From positions 17,321,775 through 17,385,774 of the forward strand of contig OZ005689.1 of the NCBI GenBank assembly GCA_963930775.1: a stretch of DNA of 64,000 bases, written 5' to 3'. The position numbers were made by a program, and so were the translations under genes. The notes under the pieces are model-generated. The model was not told where the DNA came from, did not search any database, and worked only from the letters and a program-made list of their open reading frames with translations. This stretch comes from Cliona cf. orientalis (Eukaryota > Porifera > Demospongiae > Clionaida > Clionaidae). Positions 33,800 through 47,300 of this stretch are shown piece after piece. Position 1 is the stretch's first letter, and each line of letters begins with the position of its first letter.

Positions 33800-34875
33800 T
33801 ATAGTACCAATTATTGTTGAAAATTGCCAATGATGGCAAAAGCTAGGTTACGTAATCAATTTTGGATATCATTTGTATAGAACATTTGTGTATAATAATA
33901 ATAATATATTATATTTTATCCCTTAGGTTGCCAAAATGGTAATATCGGTATATGTCAAGGATTGCCAATAGTGTTAAAAAATTGCCAATAATGGCAGAAA
34001 TTGTTGAACTAAACATTGCCCTTCAGTGTGCACCTCTGAAGTTGCCAAAAATGTCAATATTGGTATGCCAAATATGGTAACAATAATTGATAAATAGTGT
34101 TAAAAAATGCCAAAAATGGCAGAAATTGTTGTACTAAACATTGCCAATTTTGGCTGCAGTGCGCACCACTGAAGTTGCCAAAAATGGCAATATCAGTATG
34201 TCCAACAATATGGTACCAAATAGTATTAAAAATTGCCAATAATGGCAGAAATTGTTGAACTAAATGTTGCCAATTTTGACATTCATTGGTACAGAGCCTG
34301 CAGTGTACACCCTTGAAGTTGCCAAAAAATGGCAAAATGTCAAGGATTGCCAAATATGGTAACAACTGACATAGAATAGTGTTAAAGGCATTGTGTCCAT
34401 ACACAAGGCCTAATTGCTTCTTAATGAGCTCATTAGTTCAAAAATTCAATTAAAGTGGGCACAGGAAGTACGGGCGCGCCCAATATCACGGTATAGTCCA
34501 CGGAAGTACGCGGAGATCGAACACGTGCAGCGCAAAAGACATTCGCGACGGTCGAGTTGAGAAGCCCGCAATCTTCGGTTATGGACGGCTAAAGAGTAAG
34601 AAAACTGATAAGTATAGGATCGAGAGCCTACACGATGCCTAGAAAGTCGAACGCCCAGCAGAGCGAGCCTCAGTGGGCAGATTTGAATGTACACGCGAAC
34701 TTATCAGCCATCTGCCACGCCCAGTGTTCATTTACCGCGTGGGCGCGTGCGGCTTCAATTAGCAGGCAATCGGCGCTTATAGCATGACACAATGCCTTTA
34801 AAAATTGCCAAAAATGGCAAAAAACATTGTCAATGAGCTAAAAATTGCCAACTTTGGCATATGAACATAGCTCGA
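33800..34875. repeat. TTGCCA/TGGCAA minisatellite
   Basis: Degenerate tandem units of about 110-140 bp near 33929, 34040, 34180 and 34318. They are built from ATTGCCAATAATGGCAGAAA, TTGTTGAACTAAACATTGCC and GAAGTTGCCAAAAATGGCAA. The 412-bp MITE at 34386-34797 is inserted in the array, which resumes at 34802. It shares the TTGCC/GGCAA core with the array at 32236. Confidence 0.75.
34386..34797. mobile_element. 412-bp piggyBac-like MITE, second copy (inverted)
   Basis: TTAA flanks (34382-34385, 34798-34801), same length as and highly similar to 8881-9292, opposite orientation. It splits the minisatellite. Confidence 0.85.
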
Positions 34876-35569
34876 TTATAAATATAAAATTAATAATTGT
34901 TTTGTGATCATTAGTATTATGGGACGCCTGTCCCTATTATGAGACACCACATGAGTTATTTTATTTAAAATAATTATTGATGTCCTAGCCATGTGCAATT
35001 AGCATTCTTAAAGTGAGATTTGGGTGTTAGCTAATGACAAAAAAAAATAGCTAAGTAGCTATATAGTTAATTTGATGTGCCAAATAAGCGAAGTTGCAAA
35101 GTTGATACACCAAAAACCGTGTTTTACTACAAAAACCCATATCAAAATAAGGTAGATAGCTAACAAATCCAACTTAATTTGCAGGCAGGTACTAGCTAAT
35201 TAGGTATAATACAATGACCCCCAAACTGGAAGCGTCCATCTTTGTTAGTATATATGGATGTCGGACAGTCCCATAATACCAACTGTCTCATAATATCTGC
35301 ATATAGCTAGCTACTTTAATACCAAACACATGAGTGAGTCGTGCTGGTGATGCAATATATACATCCAATGCTGCGGAAATAGGATGGGTCTGGGTTCGAG
35401 ACTAGCCATGAATGATTCCTGATAGCAGCTACTATAGTGATTTAGCTACATCTCTTTTTAATATGATAGCTAATTTTCTTTGAGTGAAATGTGATTTAGC
35501 TATAATAAATTAATTATAGCTATATTATCTATGTATTCATAAAGCAGAGTAAAACACTACCAAATAAAA
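34876..35569. other. Intergenic; solo MULE-like end near 35385
   Basis: AT-rich, no gene. GGGTCTGGGTTCGAGACTAG (about 35386-35405) resembles the right terminus of the TAGTCTCG elements and may be a relic. Confidence 0.4.
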
Positions 35570-36343
35570 CTAGAGTTCTGTAGAGTACATACCCCGCGCG
35601 CACATTGTGCAATCTATAGATTTACTTTTGGTGCTGAGCTTAATATTATAGCCTATATCTCGAGATATGACGATTTTTGTGCTAACGACAATGCGCAAGG
35701 GGTAAAGTAATCGGTCATGTCGTTGTTGTCGTTGTCGTGAGCACAAAAATCGCCATATCTCGAGATGCAGACGTCCAAGCGACTCGTACGCACAATGAAT
35801 TAATCAAATTCGGCGAAAAACTGGCTTCAGTGTCCGTCAAATCGATGAACATAGTCCATGGGCGTCACAAATAGTGCCTTTTTGTTAGCTAACGTAGCCA
35901 TGCACGCCTATCGACAGTGCCTATCACAATACATGCCCATTGTGTTGTCTGCTCATGCACACAACTGAGTAGCCAAGAATAATAATTTATTGTGACTGGT
36001 AAAGATCGTTGAAGTTAATAATGTTCTTGAAAACATTTAACTATACTCCATCCGAATCCGCTGAAGGAGTTGAAATCTGCAGCCCTATGGAACAGAAACA
36101 TAATGTAAGACGGCTATACTATTACAACAGACTATTGGACGTATCAGTTCATATCTCCTAGTAGTCTAGATCTGGTGCAGAGAAAGTACTTTTGTCACCT
36201 GGACCTCCGGTAGCTATGACATTGTACAGTTAAGCAGCATTTCCACTAATTTTCTGAAGTTCACAAAATTAAAGCCATGCACACAAAGCAATTCTATAGA
36301 TTGCGCAATGTGCGCGCGGGGTATGTGCTCTACAGAGCTCTAG
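35570..36343. mobile_element. 774-bp TIR element (CTAGAGYTCTGTAGAG)
   Basis: About 51-bp inverted termini start CTAGAGTTCTGTAGAGTACA and end with the inverted copy. Internal inverted blocks carry CGATATCTCGAGAT-like and GACAACGACAACGACAA-like sequence. Non-autonomous. Fragments of the family lie at 5561, 37360 and 56661. Confidence 0.8.
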
Positions 36344-36839
36344 TTATAGGGTGCCACTGCGATTGAGTGAGTTCACTCACATGTGGTATCTAGCTACTCT
36401 CCTTCAGATGGACAAACTGAAGAGGCATCTTTTGATGATGAAGACTTAGAAAGTATAAATTAGCTACAATAGCATCCAAGTGAGAGAATGTACCGGTATC
36501 TATAGTCACAGAGTCATGATTACTATCAACTCTAAAACAGTAAAATTAATATTATATCTATAAGTCAATGGTGATCATATAGCTATTACCATTTCTACCC
36601 TTATCACTCTGAACACAAGGTTGTACTGCAGAAATTATCCTGACATGCTTTACAAAGATCTCTAACTCGTGCACATAGTGAGCCCCCGGCCTACCATTCT
36701 ATTAGCACAAGCCCAAAGTAGCTGTCGCGGCTGCAGGATAGCTAGCCCCATGCACCCAGCATTACAGCCACACCCACAGCAAGCGAGGATTCGGAACGCA
36801 CATAAAAACCCACCTGAGTCTGGATTCAGTGGCTAAATA
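36344..36839. other. Intergenic, no gene recognised
   Basis: AT-rich sequence with no clear repeat ends and only short ORFs. Confidence 0.4.
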
Positions 36840-37245
36840 CAAGCTAGGGAGCATTTTACACCAGGTCAAAGTTCACACTTAAAGTTTTAGCAGAGTATGG
36901 ATGTGCATTCTTATTATTATGGGAGAATCTTAAGCGAGGTCAAAGGTCACATGTAAATCTTTGCTCCAGTTACTGTTAGCCATCAGTATTATATGGCATG
37001 ATTTTACACCACTTCAGTACCTGTGGTGGCAATATTGGTGTAAAATCGTCCCTTCTATATAGCGGAGGTAAGTTATATTGGAGAATTTTACGTGAGTAAG
37101 CCCCTTAATTTTGATGTGGTGTAAAATCCTCCCTTATAATATGCTTGGCATACAATAAATACTCAGGATTTTACACTAATTTTGCTGGTGTAAAATCGTC
37201 CCATGAGTTACTCTAGGCATAAAACTCTATTTTACACTAAAATAT
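36840..37245. mobile_element. Copy of GTGTAAAATCGTCCC repeat (unoccupied site)
   Basis: Contains GGTGTAAAATCGTCCC and GAGTTACTCTAGG motifs and matches, inverted, the two arms around the 998-bp element at 53377-54374. The junction that the element occupies there is continuous here (ATGCCATATAATACTG, inverted, about 36980-37000). Confidence 0.6.
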
Positions 37246-37359
37246 GTAGGACCGGGAAAATGATAACAATAATATTATTAATATTAGTAGCAGCTTACAA
37301 TTGTTCTGTGTGTATGTATGTGAAGAGTTACATGTATACACCCTCATGATCATAATTAC

Positions 37360-37694
37360 CCCATGCGCATGCGCAAGGGGCATACTCAATGCACTCAATG
37401 CACAGTGTGCTTTGTGTTCATGCACACAACTAAGTGGTATGACTGCAATGGCAAAGATCGTCGAAATTAAATGCTCATGACATCCAGCTATACTATCCGG
37501 ATCCGGGCTGAAGCCCTAATCATGTGCACTGAGAGTTTGTATATCAGGACCCCGCGCCGTTAGCTACTACAACAGTACAAGCAAGCAGCATTTCTACTAT
37601 TTGTCTGCATAAAGTTCATAAAAATTATAGCCAAAGTAAATCTATAGATTGCACAATGTGCGCACTGGGTATGTGCTCCACAGAGATCTAGTTA
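37360..37694. mobile_element. Truncated CTAGAGCTCTGTAGAG-family copy
   Basis: Starts within the internal GCGCATGCGCAAGGGG block and ends with the right terminus (TGGGTATGTGCTCCACAGAG...CTAGTT). Confidence 0.6.
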
Positions 37695-38081
37695 ATTTTT
37701 TGTGATATAATGGATGCTCCTGTTTCTAATTCCTGCTAAAATGAATTGCAGAATGATGAATTGGCCATCACCAGGAAACCAATATCCTACTGAAGTGGTA
37801 TCTTCAATGCTATCTTGCCCTGATGACTTACATTGCATGACTGTCATCAGCAGTGCCCATTAGTGAGGTCATCAGCTGTGTTGTGGTGATGCTGTAAGGC
37901 TTCAATCAAAGAGCATGTGGTGTCCATGCAAGGGATATTGGATTGTACACAACCAATTCAGATGATACAGCTTCAACGCTACAGCCAAGGGACATGTGAC
38001 TACAGTAAGCTGTACCTTGGATGTAGCGTTGCCTGATGATAGGGTATATGCTTCAAGCCATTTTGTATTAATATTAGCCAG

Positions 38082-40433
38082 TGGTGTCACCAGGGAGGTG
38101 CATATGGGTTCATCCGCACCCAATCCATGTACCAGTGCACCCACCATAATAATATTCAATTTTATCTGTATAATTTTGTTGTTTGCCTAGCCATAACCCA
38201 CTGTTTACTACACTGCCACAGACAGTAACAAATATAATGCCAACACTTGCATAATATAAGACTGTCAATATGGAGTAGTACCTACGGTAGCCCAGAAGGG
38301 CCATTCCATACCATAATTTTTCAAAGTTGAATTTTGCTAATTTTCAATCTTGTACTTTTGCAAACTTGTATGTTTATCAATCTTGCATTTTTGCAAACAT
38401 GCAGTTTGCCAATAATGCACTCTTACAAGAAGTTTTATTTTCGACAATCCAAACTCAATCAGCTAAGATCATGTACTATAGCAGATACGTACTGTGCATT
38501 GTACAAACCTACAGTGGCCCAGAAGCCAGAACAGCCATCCATCTTGTAATATTTAAATTAACCCTCGCCACAAAGCATACGGTGGCCCAGAAGGGCCATT
38601 CATCTTAGCAGTTTTTCACAGTTGCATTAATTTTGTAAACTTGCATTTTTTCAATTTTTCACTTTTGCAAACATGCAGTTTGTCCATCATGCACTTTTGC
38701 AAACTTGCTATTATCAATTGGCATATCCACACCCCCAATACCCCAAAAGTAAGAGATGTACGGTAAGATCTATGAGTTAAAAATGTTTAGTCACATGCAT
38801 CCATGCATCAATAATAATTAATTGGTATACCCGGATATAAACCATACCCAACATCGCAGGCTTGATGTTGCATTTTTACTTGCAAATATACATTTTGACA
38901 ATATTACCTTAAGTTTATGTAAACTTGGATTTAGTTAACTTCATATTAGGGTAAAGTAACATCGTGTCAATTTTCCCTTTTTCATTAGTCAATTTTGCAC
39001 TTTACATGGGGGTAGTACACTTATGATTAAGTAATACGTAGTATTTATGGCCTTATGTTTTTGGATTGTACGAGTGGTGTTTTCAAATTGAGTTTAGAAC
39101 AATGCCAACATAAAAAAAATGCAAAGTTAACAAGCGTCGCTTTCAGTTGTTATCTGTCTGCATAGAAATCCAATATCGGTTTATCAACTTGAAATCAGAA
39201 TGATGCCAAATCTGAATAATAATCGACACAAGACTAGTGCAAGTTGGCCTTAATGACAGGGGGTGTGAGCTTATGTCACTGCAATAAGATTATCAATATT
39301 ATAGCCATGCAACTTGTGTATATGACTTTACAGGGAATCTCAAATCTCATGGCATACACATCAGTTTCACCTAGCTGCTCTTAGATTTAGCTAGTTTGGC
39401 AAACTGCACGTTTTCAAGAGTACAAGATTGAAAAAATTCAACTTCGCAAAAGTGAAAAATTGCCAATTTTACAAAATGCGACTTTGAATGAATGCACAGG
39501 AGTGCAGAACCCTCACCGCTACATGCATGCATGGCTCATGCACTTGTGGATCTATAGCATGTCTCCGACATGTGTATTATGCCGGCTGAGGCCCTGCACC
39601 TGAAAAGGGTTCTGGTACTAGAGTCAGTGAATGGTCCAGGAGTTGGGGAAGGCACCTGGCTATGTCACTATAATAAACTGAAAGCCTCCGTGACATACTT
39701 AAACTAAATTAGCTATATGCACTTAAGCGCCACTGCCTGTTTACACTGTCACTGCATTGACTGACCAGCAAGGCAGTGTGGCAATCAGTCACATACATGT
39801 AGCTCACGTAGGTGCCATGTAAATACAGACTACAGCTGTGCACACTACTACACCACTGGCATGGGCAGGACTTGACGTGACCACTCTTCCTTGACGCCTG
39901 GCATACCATTAATGCATTCTTTCTCTCAGACGACCCTTACCACTCAACACAGGACGGACGGACAAGCTGACGGACTGACGGACAAAAATCGCCAAACGCT
40001 TGCAGTAACCCTCCGTCTACGCTTTGCGGCGAGGGTTAAAAATTACAAGATGGACGGCTCTTCTGGCTTCTGGGCCACTGTAGGTTTGTACAATGCATAC
40101 GCATCTCCTATATACATGATCTTAGCTGATTGAGTTTGTATTGTCGAAAATACAACTTCTTGTAAGAATGCATTATTGGCAAACTGCATGTTTGCAAAAA
40201 TGCAAGATTGAAAAACATACAAGTTTGCAACAGTACAAGATTGAAAAATAGCAAATTAAATTCAACTTTGAAAAATTATGGTATGGAATGGCCCTTCTGG
40301 GCCACCGTAATACGACCTATTACATTATTATATTAATACCATAGATCTGTAGTCAGCATCCTGATCCTTATGCATCCACCTGTGCATGCCGTCACCTTGT
40401 ACCCCCCTAGAAGTTTACCTAGAGACGCCACTG
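38082..40433. mobile_element. Nested inverted-repeat block
   Basis: Three inverted pairs appear to be nested. Outer: CAGTGGTGTC (38082) and GACGCCACTG (40424-40433), a weak match. Middle: arms 38283-38570 and 40050-40309 starting CGGTGGCCCAGAAGGGCCAT next to TA, well conserved. Inner: TTAACCCTCGCCACAAAGCA (about 38558) and its inverted copy ending about 40043. A (GACG)n-like tract lies near 39950-39985. No transposase was seen. Confidence 0.6.
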
Positions 40434-41755
40434 ACCTTAGCTAAAACAATCGTGGACAGGTAACACCTCAACAGAATTAATACTCTCATAATCACTCAGG
40501 ATACATACTGTGCCAAGTGAATAACTGTACACTCTGCCACTCAATTTATATCCTCTTCCCCTCCAGGCCTTCTTCTCTTCAATGTGTGGGAGCACTGGAA
40601 GCACCTGGGGACAAATCGATTCAGGACACATAACATTATTGCTGCTTTTCTACCAATGTATGCACATTTAGGTTCAGATAAAAGTGTACTTATCTTTAAG
40701 TGTATGGTACTAATAAAATTCGGTACTAGCAAGTTAAGGGAGCAGTTGCCTATTAATGTGGCAACAATGCATGATCTTTACTAGTCTGGTGGGTCAACTC
40801 CAGGATGAAGGGGCTGGCCCACCAGATATCTTACATAATATTGTAGTGAAATGGCTAGCAGCTGTGGTATATTTATTATGTGGCTTCAATATACCTGAGG
40901 TTAAGGCGGTGTCCCACAGTACAAGGGTGTAGTATGCAGAGATGTACTGGCAACTCCTACTATATAGTACCAGCTGCATGAATGGTCTCCTATATATCCT
41001 TATTATGTTAGAGAGCATTAATTACACCTATTCATGTCAAACACTATTCAATTCCCAGAGAAATATATGCACTAATAGGAGTTCCTGTAATAGGGGTGCA
41101 TCATATGGCAAAAGGATCCATGCACAAGTTATATGAGTTCTCTATTGTGTCACATATGCATACAGGACCATCTGCACACTATCAGAAAGGTACTTAGCAC
41201 AATGTAGCAGACTATAGGCTAGGCTTAGATGTTCACTATAAGACTATGTGCATGGATATAGGGTGCAGCTGGACTCTGTGATCACAGTGCATATACAATA
41301 CATCAGTGTGTATCCTAGTGTGTACCGATACCTTTGATGCTGCTCAACTGATACACAATACTATTGTACAGCTGTGTAGATGAATGTAATATTTACAAGT
41401 GATCTAGGCTAGGTCATGACAAAGGGCAGCAGCTGTATTGCATGTATTGTCAGGTAGCTATACTCAATATTCCTTTGTGTGCACACACACAAGAGCATAC
41501 ATACACAATGTTAAGATTGTATCAATTGCTGCCCATACACAAAAATGATAAAATCTGATATTAAAATTTAATTTTTATTGATGGGATTTGGTATGCAGAT
41601 ACAAAATAATTATTATTAGTCCAGTTGAAAGGATAATCTTGTACATAATCATAGTGGCCCATTACAAGTGTCACAAGAGAAAGTACAAACCTATTACAAT
41701 AGTAGACTAATGCATTAATAGATGTCGGACTATAATAGAGGATTTGCGGTTTGAT
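40434..41755. other. Intergenic, no gene recognised
   Basis: AT-rich sequence downstream of the minus-strand receptor gene; it would contain that gene's 3' UTR. No repeat ends were identified. Confidence 0.5.
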
Positions 41756-44700
41756 TTAGCTGACAGCTAAAGACCTAGGGTTCTTAACACATAGTTCACT
41801 GACTTCTTGGTATATAGGGAACTCTTCGGCAGGCAGCTTGTCTGGTATAAAATCTGGTGTGTCATAGTTATTACTGCAAGTAGAATGGACAACTCTGGGC
41901 TTTTGTTGATTTTTTTCATTCTCTAGGACATGGTAGACGTGCTCCTGCAGTAAGTGAGAAAAATATACACGCTGTCTCCAACAATAGCATCCTATTGGGA
42001 CGAGGGTGGGGGAAGAGAACAGGTACAGAAACTCACATCCTATTACCAAAATATCATTAACTATCGCCATAATTTAAATTCATTCAAATCAGTTTCATTG
42101 ACATTAAAACAACTCAAAATATTATTTTTCTCTCTAGTTATGACATGACCTGTAGTCTACTCTTTGACCATGGCAGGACCCTCTCCCACTGCCCACTACA
42201 TACACACTCGTTTTGTACAACAGGTGTTCTCGTCTACTACCGTATCGTGTAGACAAACCCTAAAAGTGTATCTAGTAATTGACCAAGACTCAGTAGGGGG
42301 CAATTTGAATAACCTCCCTCTGAATTCATCAGGACAACCTTAATGGTACAGAGAAATTTTCCCCCAATTTCACCACCTGCTCCTGTCAAGCCACAAACCA
42401 ATAAAACTAGTAATGACTGAGTCCACACTAGTGGTCTCTTATTACCTCTTGTAGCATTGCATAAGCAGGGAAGTCATGATCCAGATTGCTCGGTACACTC
42501 TCTTCATACTGATGCATCAAAACATTATAGCTAGGGTCTTCACTAGCCGACTTACACACATCACCATTCTGCAGTGTATGCATGTGTGTGCACGAATGTG
42601 TGTATGTATGTACGTTTAAGCTTTGATCATTATCTGTACGTTGAAGATTCAATAATATTTATAGTGAGAAAGTATAGTGCGCCTATATACAGGATCACTA
42701 CTTACACAAGACACTGCCCTAACAGTTATGAGCTTGGGATACAATGGACAGTTTATATAGTAATCACATCAACTGTGGTAAGGTTAGTGGTTAGTTACAG
42801 AGAAGAAAATATACGCAACATTTGGCACATAATATTATGAGGGACCACCTGATAATCTACAGTGAAATTTTCAACAGTGGACTCTCAAAGATAAGTACAC
42901 AATAATAGTAAGCAATATCTCTATGAGATCCCACATTACTTTCACTACTGTAACAGTTTCAGTATACTGCTCCAAGAGGAGGAAAACCTCTCCATAAAGG
43001 ATAAAACTATAATAATAATAATTGTCCTCAACATGTCTTTGTTTGGAGGTTCCACTGTTACAGTATATCGATGAGATTCTTGCGTTACCTTTTCATCTGG
43101 GGATAAGTTGTTTGGCAGCTCGTAGAGTGGGACATCCTGTTCTTGGGTGCAGTGCAGTAAACCAGGTGGTGCCACAACACTTACAGGAGGTAATCTGTCC
43201 TCTGAATTAATCTTCACAGTCGTTTTGAATTGGGATCTAAACATACAAGAAAAATTCTTTATCGGCTTTGAAAGTGTGAACATGGAATAAATATTAATTT
43301 TAAGGTTCCTCAGACTAGAGTGTCTGTTACAAACAGTCAATCCATAAAATTAATTATTATTATTATGCTTTTGTACTAGTGACACATAGGGACTGGTGTG
43401 GGCAAACCTGCATGAGCTATCAGCTAGCTAGTACAAGACTACTCTACCACAATGTTTAAATTAATATCATGAGCATATCATTTCAGAGAATTGTTGTAAA
43501 AAATAAGAGCTGCAAGCAACAAACTCCAGCCATTGCATTTCAATCATTCACATAATATTATTATAGCTTACCATGGAATTATTTACGTAGCTGTTGACTG
43601 TTAGACGCAGCTCACAGTAATTAAGTGATACTTTTATGTGCAGTATTTAACAGTTCCTGTTACCATAGTGTCCTGGGTAAGCACCCATGGGCACTTAAAC
43701 ATAACTCGCAATTTTTGCCCACATGGGTGCTTATTCAGGATCAAACTTCCACACGTACAGGCCCCCTTGAAATGTGGTACATACATGGGCACTTATATCC
43801 GGGAGTGGGCACTTGCCAAGGACACTATGGTAAACACATATGCCTAGCATTAAGCCTCATAAATGCTGCAAATGATTGATCATGATGCAGAGTCAGGAGG
43901 TTAGTGATTGTTAAAGAGCAGAAACAGCATATGCTCTTCTCATCCTCGCCTTGCCTGTCCCACTTTAATTAACATTCTGCTTCACATAATTTTTGATAAA
44001 TACATTTCCTTGCTGCATATTGAAGTACAAGGGCTTAACAACCAGTGCAGTTCATGCATATTGCACATATTATAATTATGATGAACGCACCATACAATCA
44101 TACACGCATACATCCATAAGCAATTGCGCAATGCTGTATTGTTTATAATAATATTATTATGAGCTCATTCAGGCTCGCTCCAACTAGCTGTAGTGCTAAC
44201 ACATTCTCACTATAATGTAGCTACATGTATATAGCACAGTCACCACTGGATTTTGAGTACCTATCTTAATGGTTACAACTTTGGCTTGAATAAACTCTGA
44301 ACTGGTCAACCCCAAAACGTGTAGAAATGTGAGGCAATCAAAGTAAAATAATTAATACTGTTACAGAAAAACATGTACTACCTCTTTGCCTCTCGGCACT
44401 CTAAGAATCACCTCTCATGAATAATTTAATTATCACGATTGACATAATCTTTGTCTCAAAATCATATTACTACTGGAGTACTGGGCAGCTAATGATAAAG
44501 ACATAATATTCTTGGCTGTAACACCCAGAAAACAATTAAGCTACCTTAAACTAGATACCATGAATTTCGATCTTAAATAATATGGAAGCACCAGCCACTA
44601 GGGAGATAATTAAGTGTGAAAATAACACAATATCCCTTCTGGTAGTCTTATGACACACCCATCAACAAGTTGTCCAAAGGGGCCAGAAATCTCCCACTAT

Positions 44701-46917
44701 CTTGCTAGTACACCCCCTTCTGTGCACATTCCCACCACAAAATGTATCATTGGTCCTACACAATGTTGATATAGTAATACTCTGTACACAAGTGGTAGCC
44801 TTACACACCTTTAAAATAAGCTTGAGAAGTTAGCAAACTTAGTACTGTGCAAAATTAATCAAGCTGTAGTCATTATGTACCTTGTCTTTATAAAGTCGGT
44901 TATCATGAATCATAATAATAATAATTATGTTAGAAATTACACACCGTTCACTTACCTTTTTCTCAGTTTGCATAATAATATTATTATTGTGAGGCATATG
45001 ACAATGCAAATCGTCATAACCAATGTCACACTGATGACAATTAGGACAATCTGCAGTACTGCAAAATGAAAGTGTAATATATTGTTAAAATTAAAATGAA
45101 ACCGCAATACACTGCTTAAATTTGGCCATTCTATTAATGTTATGCATGATGAAACTGTCGGATATAGAAACTCACATGGAAAAGGTGCTTTCTTTTGCTG
45201 TAAACATGTAGCTACTGAATTGGAGGTTGTGTCTGCCAGTATCCTTCCTGGTACAGCTAGGCTACCAACTGATCCATCACTCTCGATGTCATACGCCACG
45301 ACTCTGTTGTAACAGGATGTTGGATGTACAGTGTTTATGACCTCATCAATTTCAGTCCCTCTCATAAAGTTCACAGTGATGTTGCCCTGTAGCTCTCCTA
45401 CTAGTACCACCACACATCCTTGAGCTGTGAAGCCAGCCATGAAGTCACACCTGACTCTGAACGCACTCACATCTCTCAATTCCATGGCACTAACCAGTTG
45501 AACATCTGTAGTATCTGCATTTAAGAAACGAATCACACCTTTCCTTTCATTGTAGACTTAGGTGATGTTTGCAAACAAATAGTGGTTTCAGCATTACTCA
45601 CATATTTCCTTGTTATCAGTAGAGGTGGAACCAAAGGCATTCCAGGCCAAAATTCTGATACAATATACTGTGTTCTCTGAGAGATTATTTATGGAGATAT
45701 ATATCTCATTTGGTGGCAAAAATAAGGACAAAGTCTCAGAGGAATTGAAGGAGTTTTGAACCACAACCGTGTAATTGGTGACAGGATAATCTTCACAGTA
45801 GTAGCTTAGAGCGTCCTTTAATGGAGAAAAAAATTATAACTACAATCATTAATATAAAGCAAAATAATTTGCTGATAAAATTTCACCAAGGAGAGTTGAT
45901 GACAGAATTGATGAAATGTGTCTCTTGATGAAATTTCCAGCTACACGTTATTCTGTGTTCATGCATTCTTCCTACCTTACAACAATCTCTTAATCTATTA
46001 TTATTCAGCTGATCAATATTAAATAGTTTGCTTACCTTGATGGATACAACGATAGATACCGTGTTAGCATCTTCGCGCTCAGTGGAGTAGTTGAGGGAAG
46101 ATTCTAGCCCTTGCTTGTTTGGTAGAGAAGGTAGCATTCTGCTAAGCACTACACTGCAACCAACTCCTGCGCTTGCACCAACACTATCAAAGGTGGCAGT
46201 GAAGTTATAGACCTCACAAGGAGGGGCATCATCAGGAGCAGTGAACAAGAAAGAGGACTGCAATGATTCATGCAACTGAGGCTGAGTGTTTTCACTATTC
46301 ACTGTCAGAGTATAGGATTCATTGGCAAATAAAGTGGACTCCATGAAATGTTGATGAGTTGCAGGCCAAGATCCAATCTTATATTCGGTAGAGAAATTGA
46401 TTCTATACAGATTCAAAATAAAATTGACACACTGTATTAAACCAGAGTACTTACCATCAATTATTATAATGGTTTTGTTAATGATCAAAGATAGTCCAAT
46501 GTCAACACATTCGATTACTGTTCCATTCTTTCCCTCAGTATTATTAATGAGCAGCTGAATAGTCTTATCCAAGACATGCTCTATCTCTGGCATCTTAAAG
46601 AAAGTGTGATTGTTAAAATTTTCAATAGTTTTTTCATTGAAAAAGGGTAGAGGCTGAGCATTATGTAGACCCGGAAGAGTGATAAACCACTCAAGATTCT
46701 GACTCTTCTCCCCTGTACAACTCATTATAACTGAAGAGGATCGTGGTAAGTGCGTTGTTGGTTCCCATGGAGTCGATACTGACACTGTTTTGTTATAAAT
46801 TCATTATGCGTGTGCATCTGAGTCATTTGGCTCACCTTGGCAATTTTGCAGTGATCCTTCGTACAGGAATGATAATAGGATTACAACTTGAGCGGCGAGA
46901 GATCTTAACCGATTCAT
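41756..46917 (-). CDS. Ig/FN3 single-pass receptor with ITAM-like tail
   Basis: Nine exons with matching phases: 46836-46917 (signal peptide MNRLRSLAAQVVILLSFLYE), 46455-46784 (Ig-like, MSCTG..LEWFI..VIECVD), 46036-46402 and 45602-45815 (two FN3-like domains, INISWSP, PPCEVYNFTATF, ENTVYCIRILAWNAFG), 45176-45514 (membrane-proximal Cys domain), 44956-45058 (TM LQIVLIVISVTLVMTICIVI), then tail exons 43089-43236, 42446-42568 and 41756-41944. The tail of about 155 residues has no kinase but many Tyr motifs: LYELP, SYNVL, AYAML, VYHVL, NYDTP, IYQEV. In exon 46036-46402 the start reads in a different frame from the rest; one base appears to be missing at about 46321-46325. Likely a surface receptor that signals through SH2 proteins; ligand unknown. 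Confidence 0.75.
43661..43832. mobile_element. 172-bp TA-flanked MITE in receptor intron
   Basis: The ends TACCATAGTGTCCTGGG and CCAAGGACACTATGGTA are inverted. Short repeats of TGGGCACTTA/TGGGTGCTTA lie inside. It sits in the intron between the TM exon and the first tail exon. Confidence 0.7.
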
Positions 46918-47099
46918 GCTAGCTGGCTACTGTGAGGCCGACACATTGCGGATAGATATTCTGGGAAGCACGTGTCCACTATTGTATCAAGTTTACCACA
47001 TCAAAGAGTGTGCAACGCTACAGTGCTGTTACGTAATGCATATGGCTCGCATGCGCAAGCTGCAAGATCAAGAGCAATAATTATAATTATGGGATTGGC
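46918..47099. promoter_or_regulatory. Upstream region of the receptor gene
   Basis: Short space between the receptor start and the MULE transposon. It contains CTCGCATGCGCAAGC at 47047-47061, an imperfect NRF1-like palindrome about 130 bp above the receptor ATG. Confidence 0.35.
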
Positions 47100-47300
47100 T
47101 TTGTTCACTCAATCTCAGGAACGGAAATTGATTACTCCCACAGCCACACCCCCATGATGCCGCGCTTGCGCTAGCGCGCGCACGGCCCGCTGTCGATGTC
47201 ATACATACATACTGTACTACATGTATTATGAGTCATGGTTTCCCGCGTAAAAGCGCCCAGTACTAGTCCCCACATGTACATGTGAATATTATCGTTCATC

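Noticed and set aside
33800-34875. NFI-type binding sites (TTGGC N5 GCCAA) in the minisatellite
   Set aside because: The half-sites are in the opposite order (TTGCC ... GGCAA), so they are not the NFI consensus.
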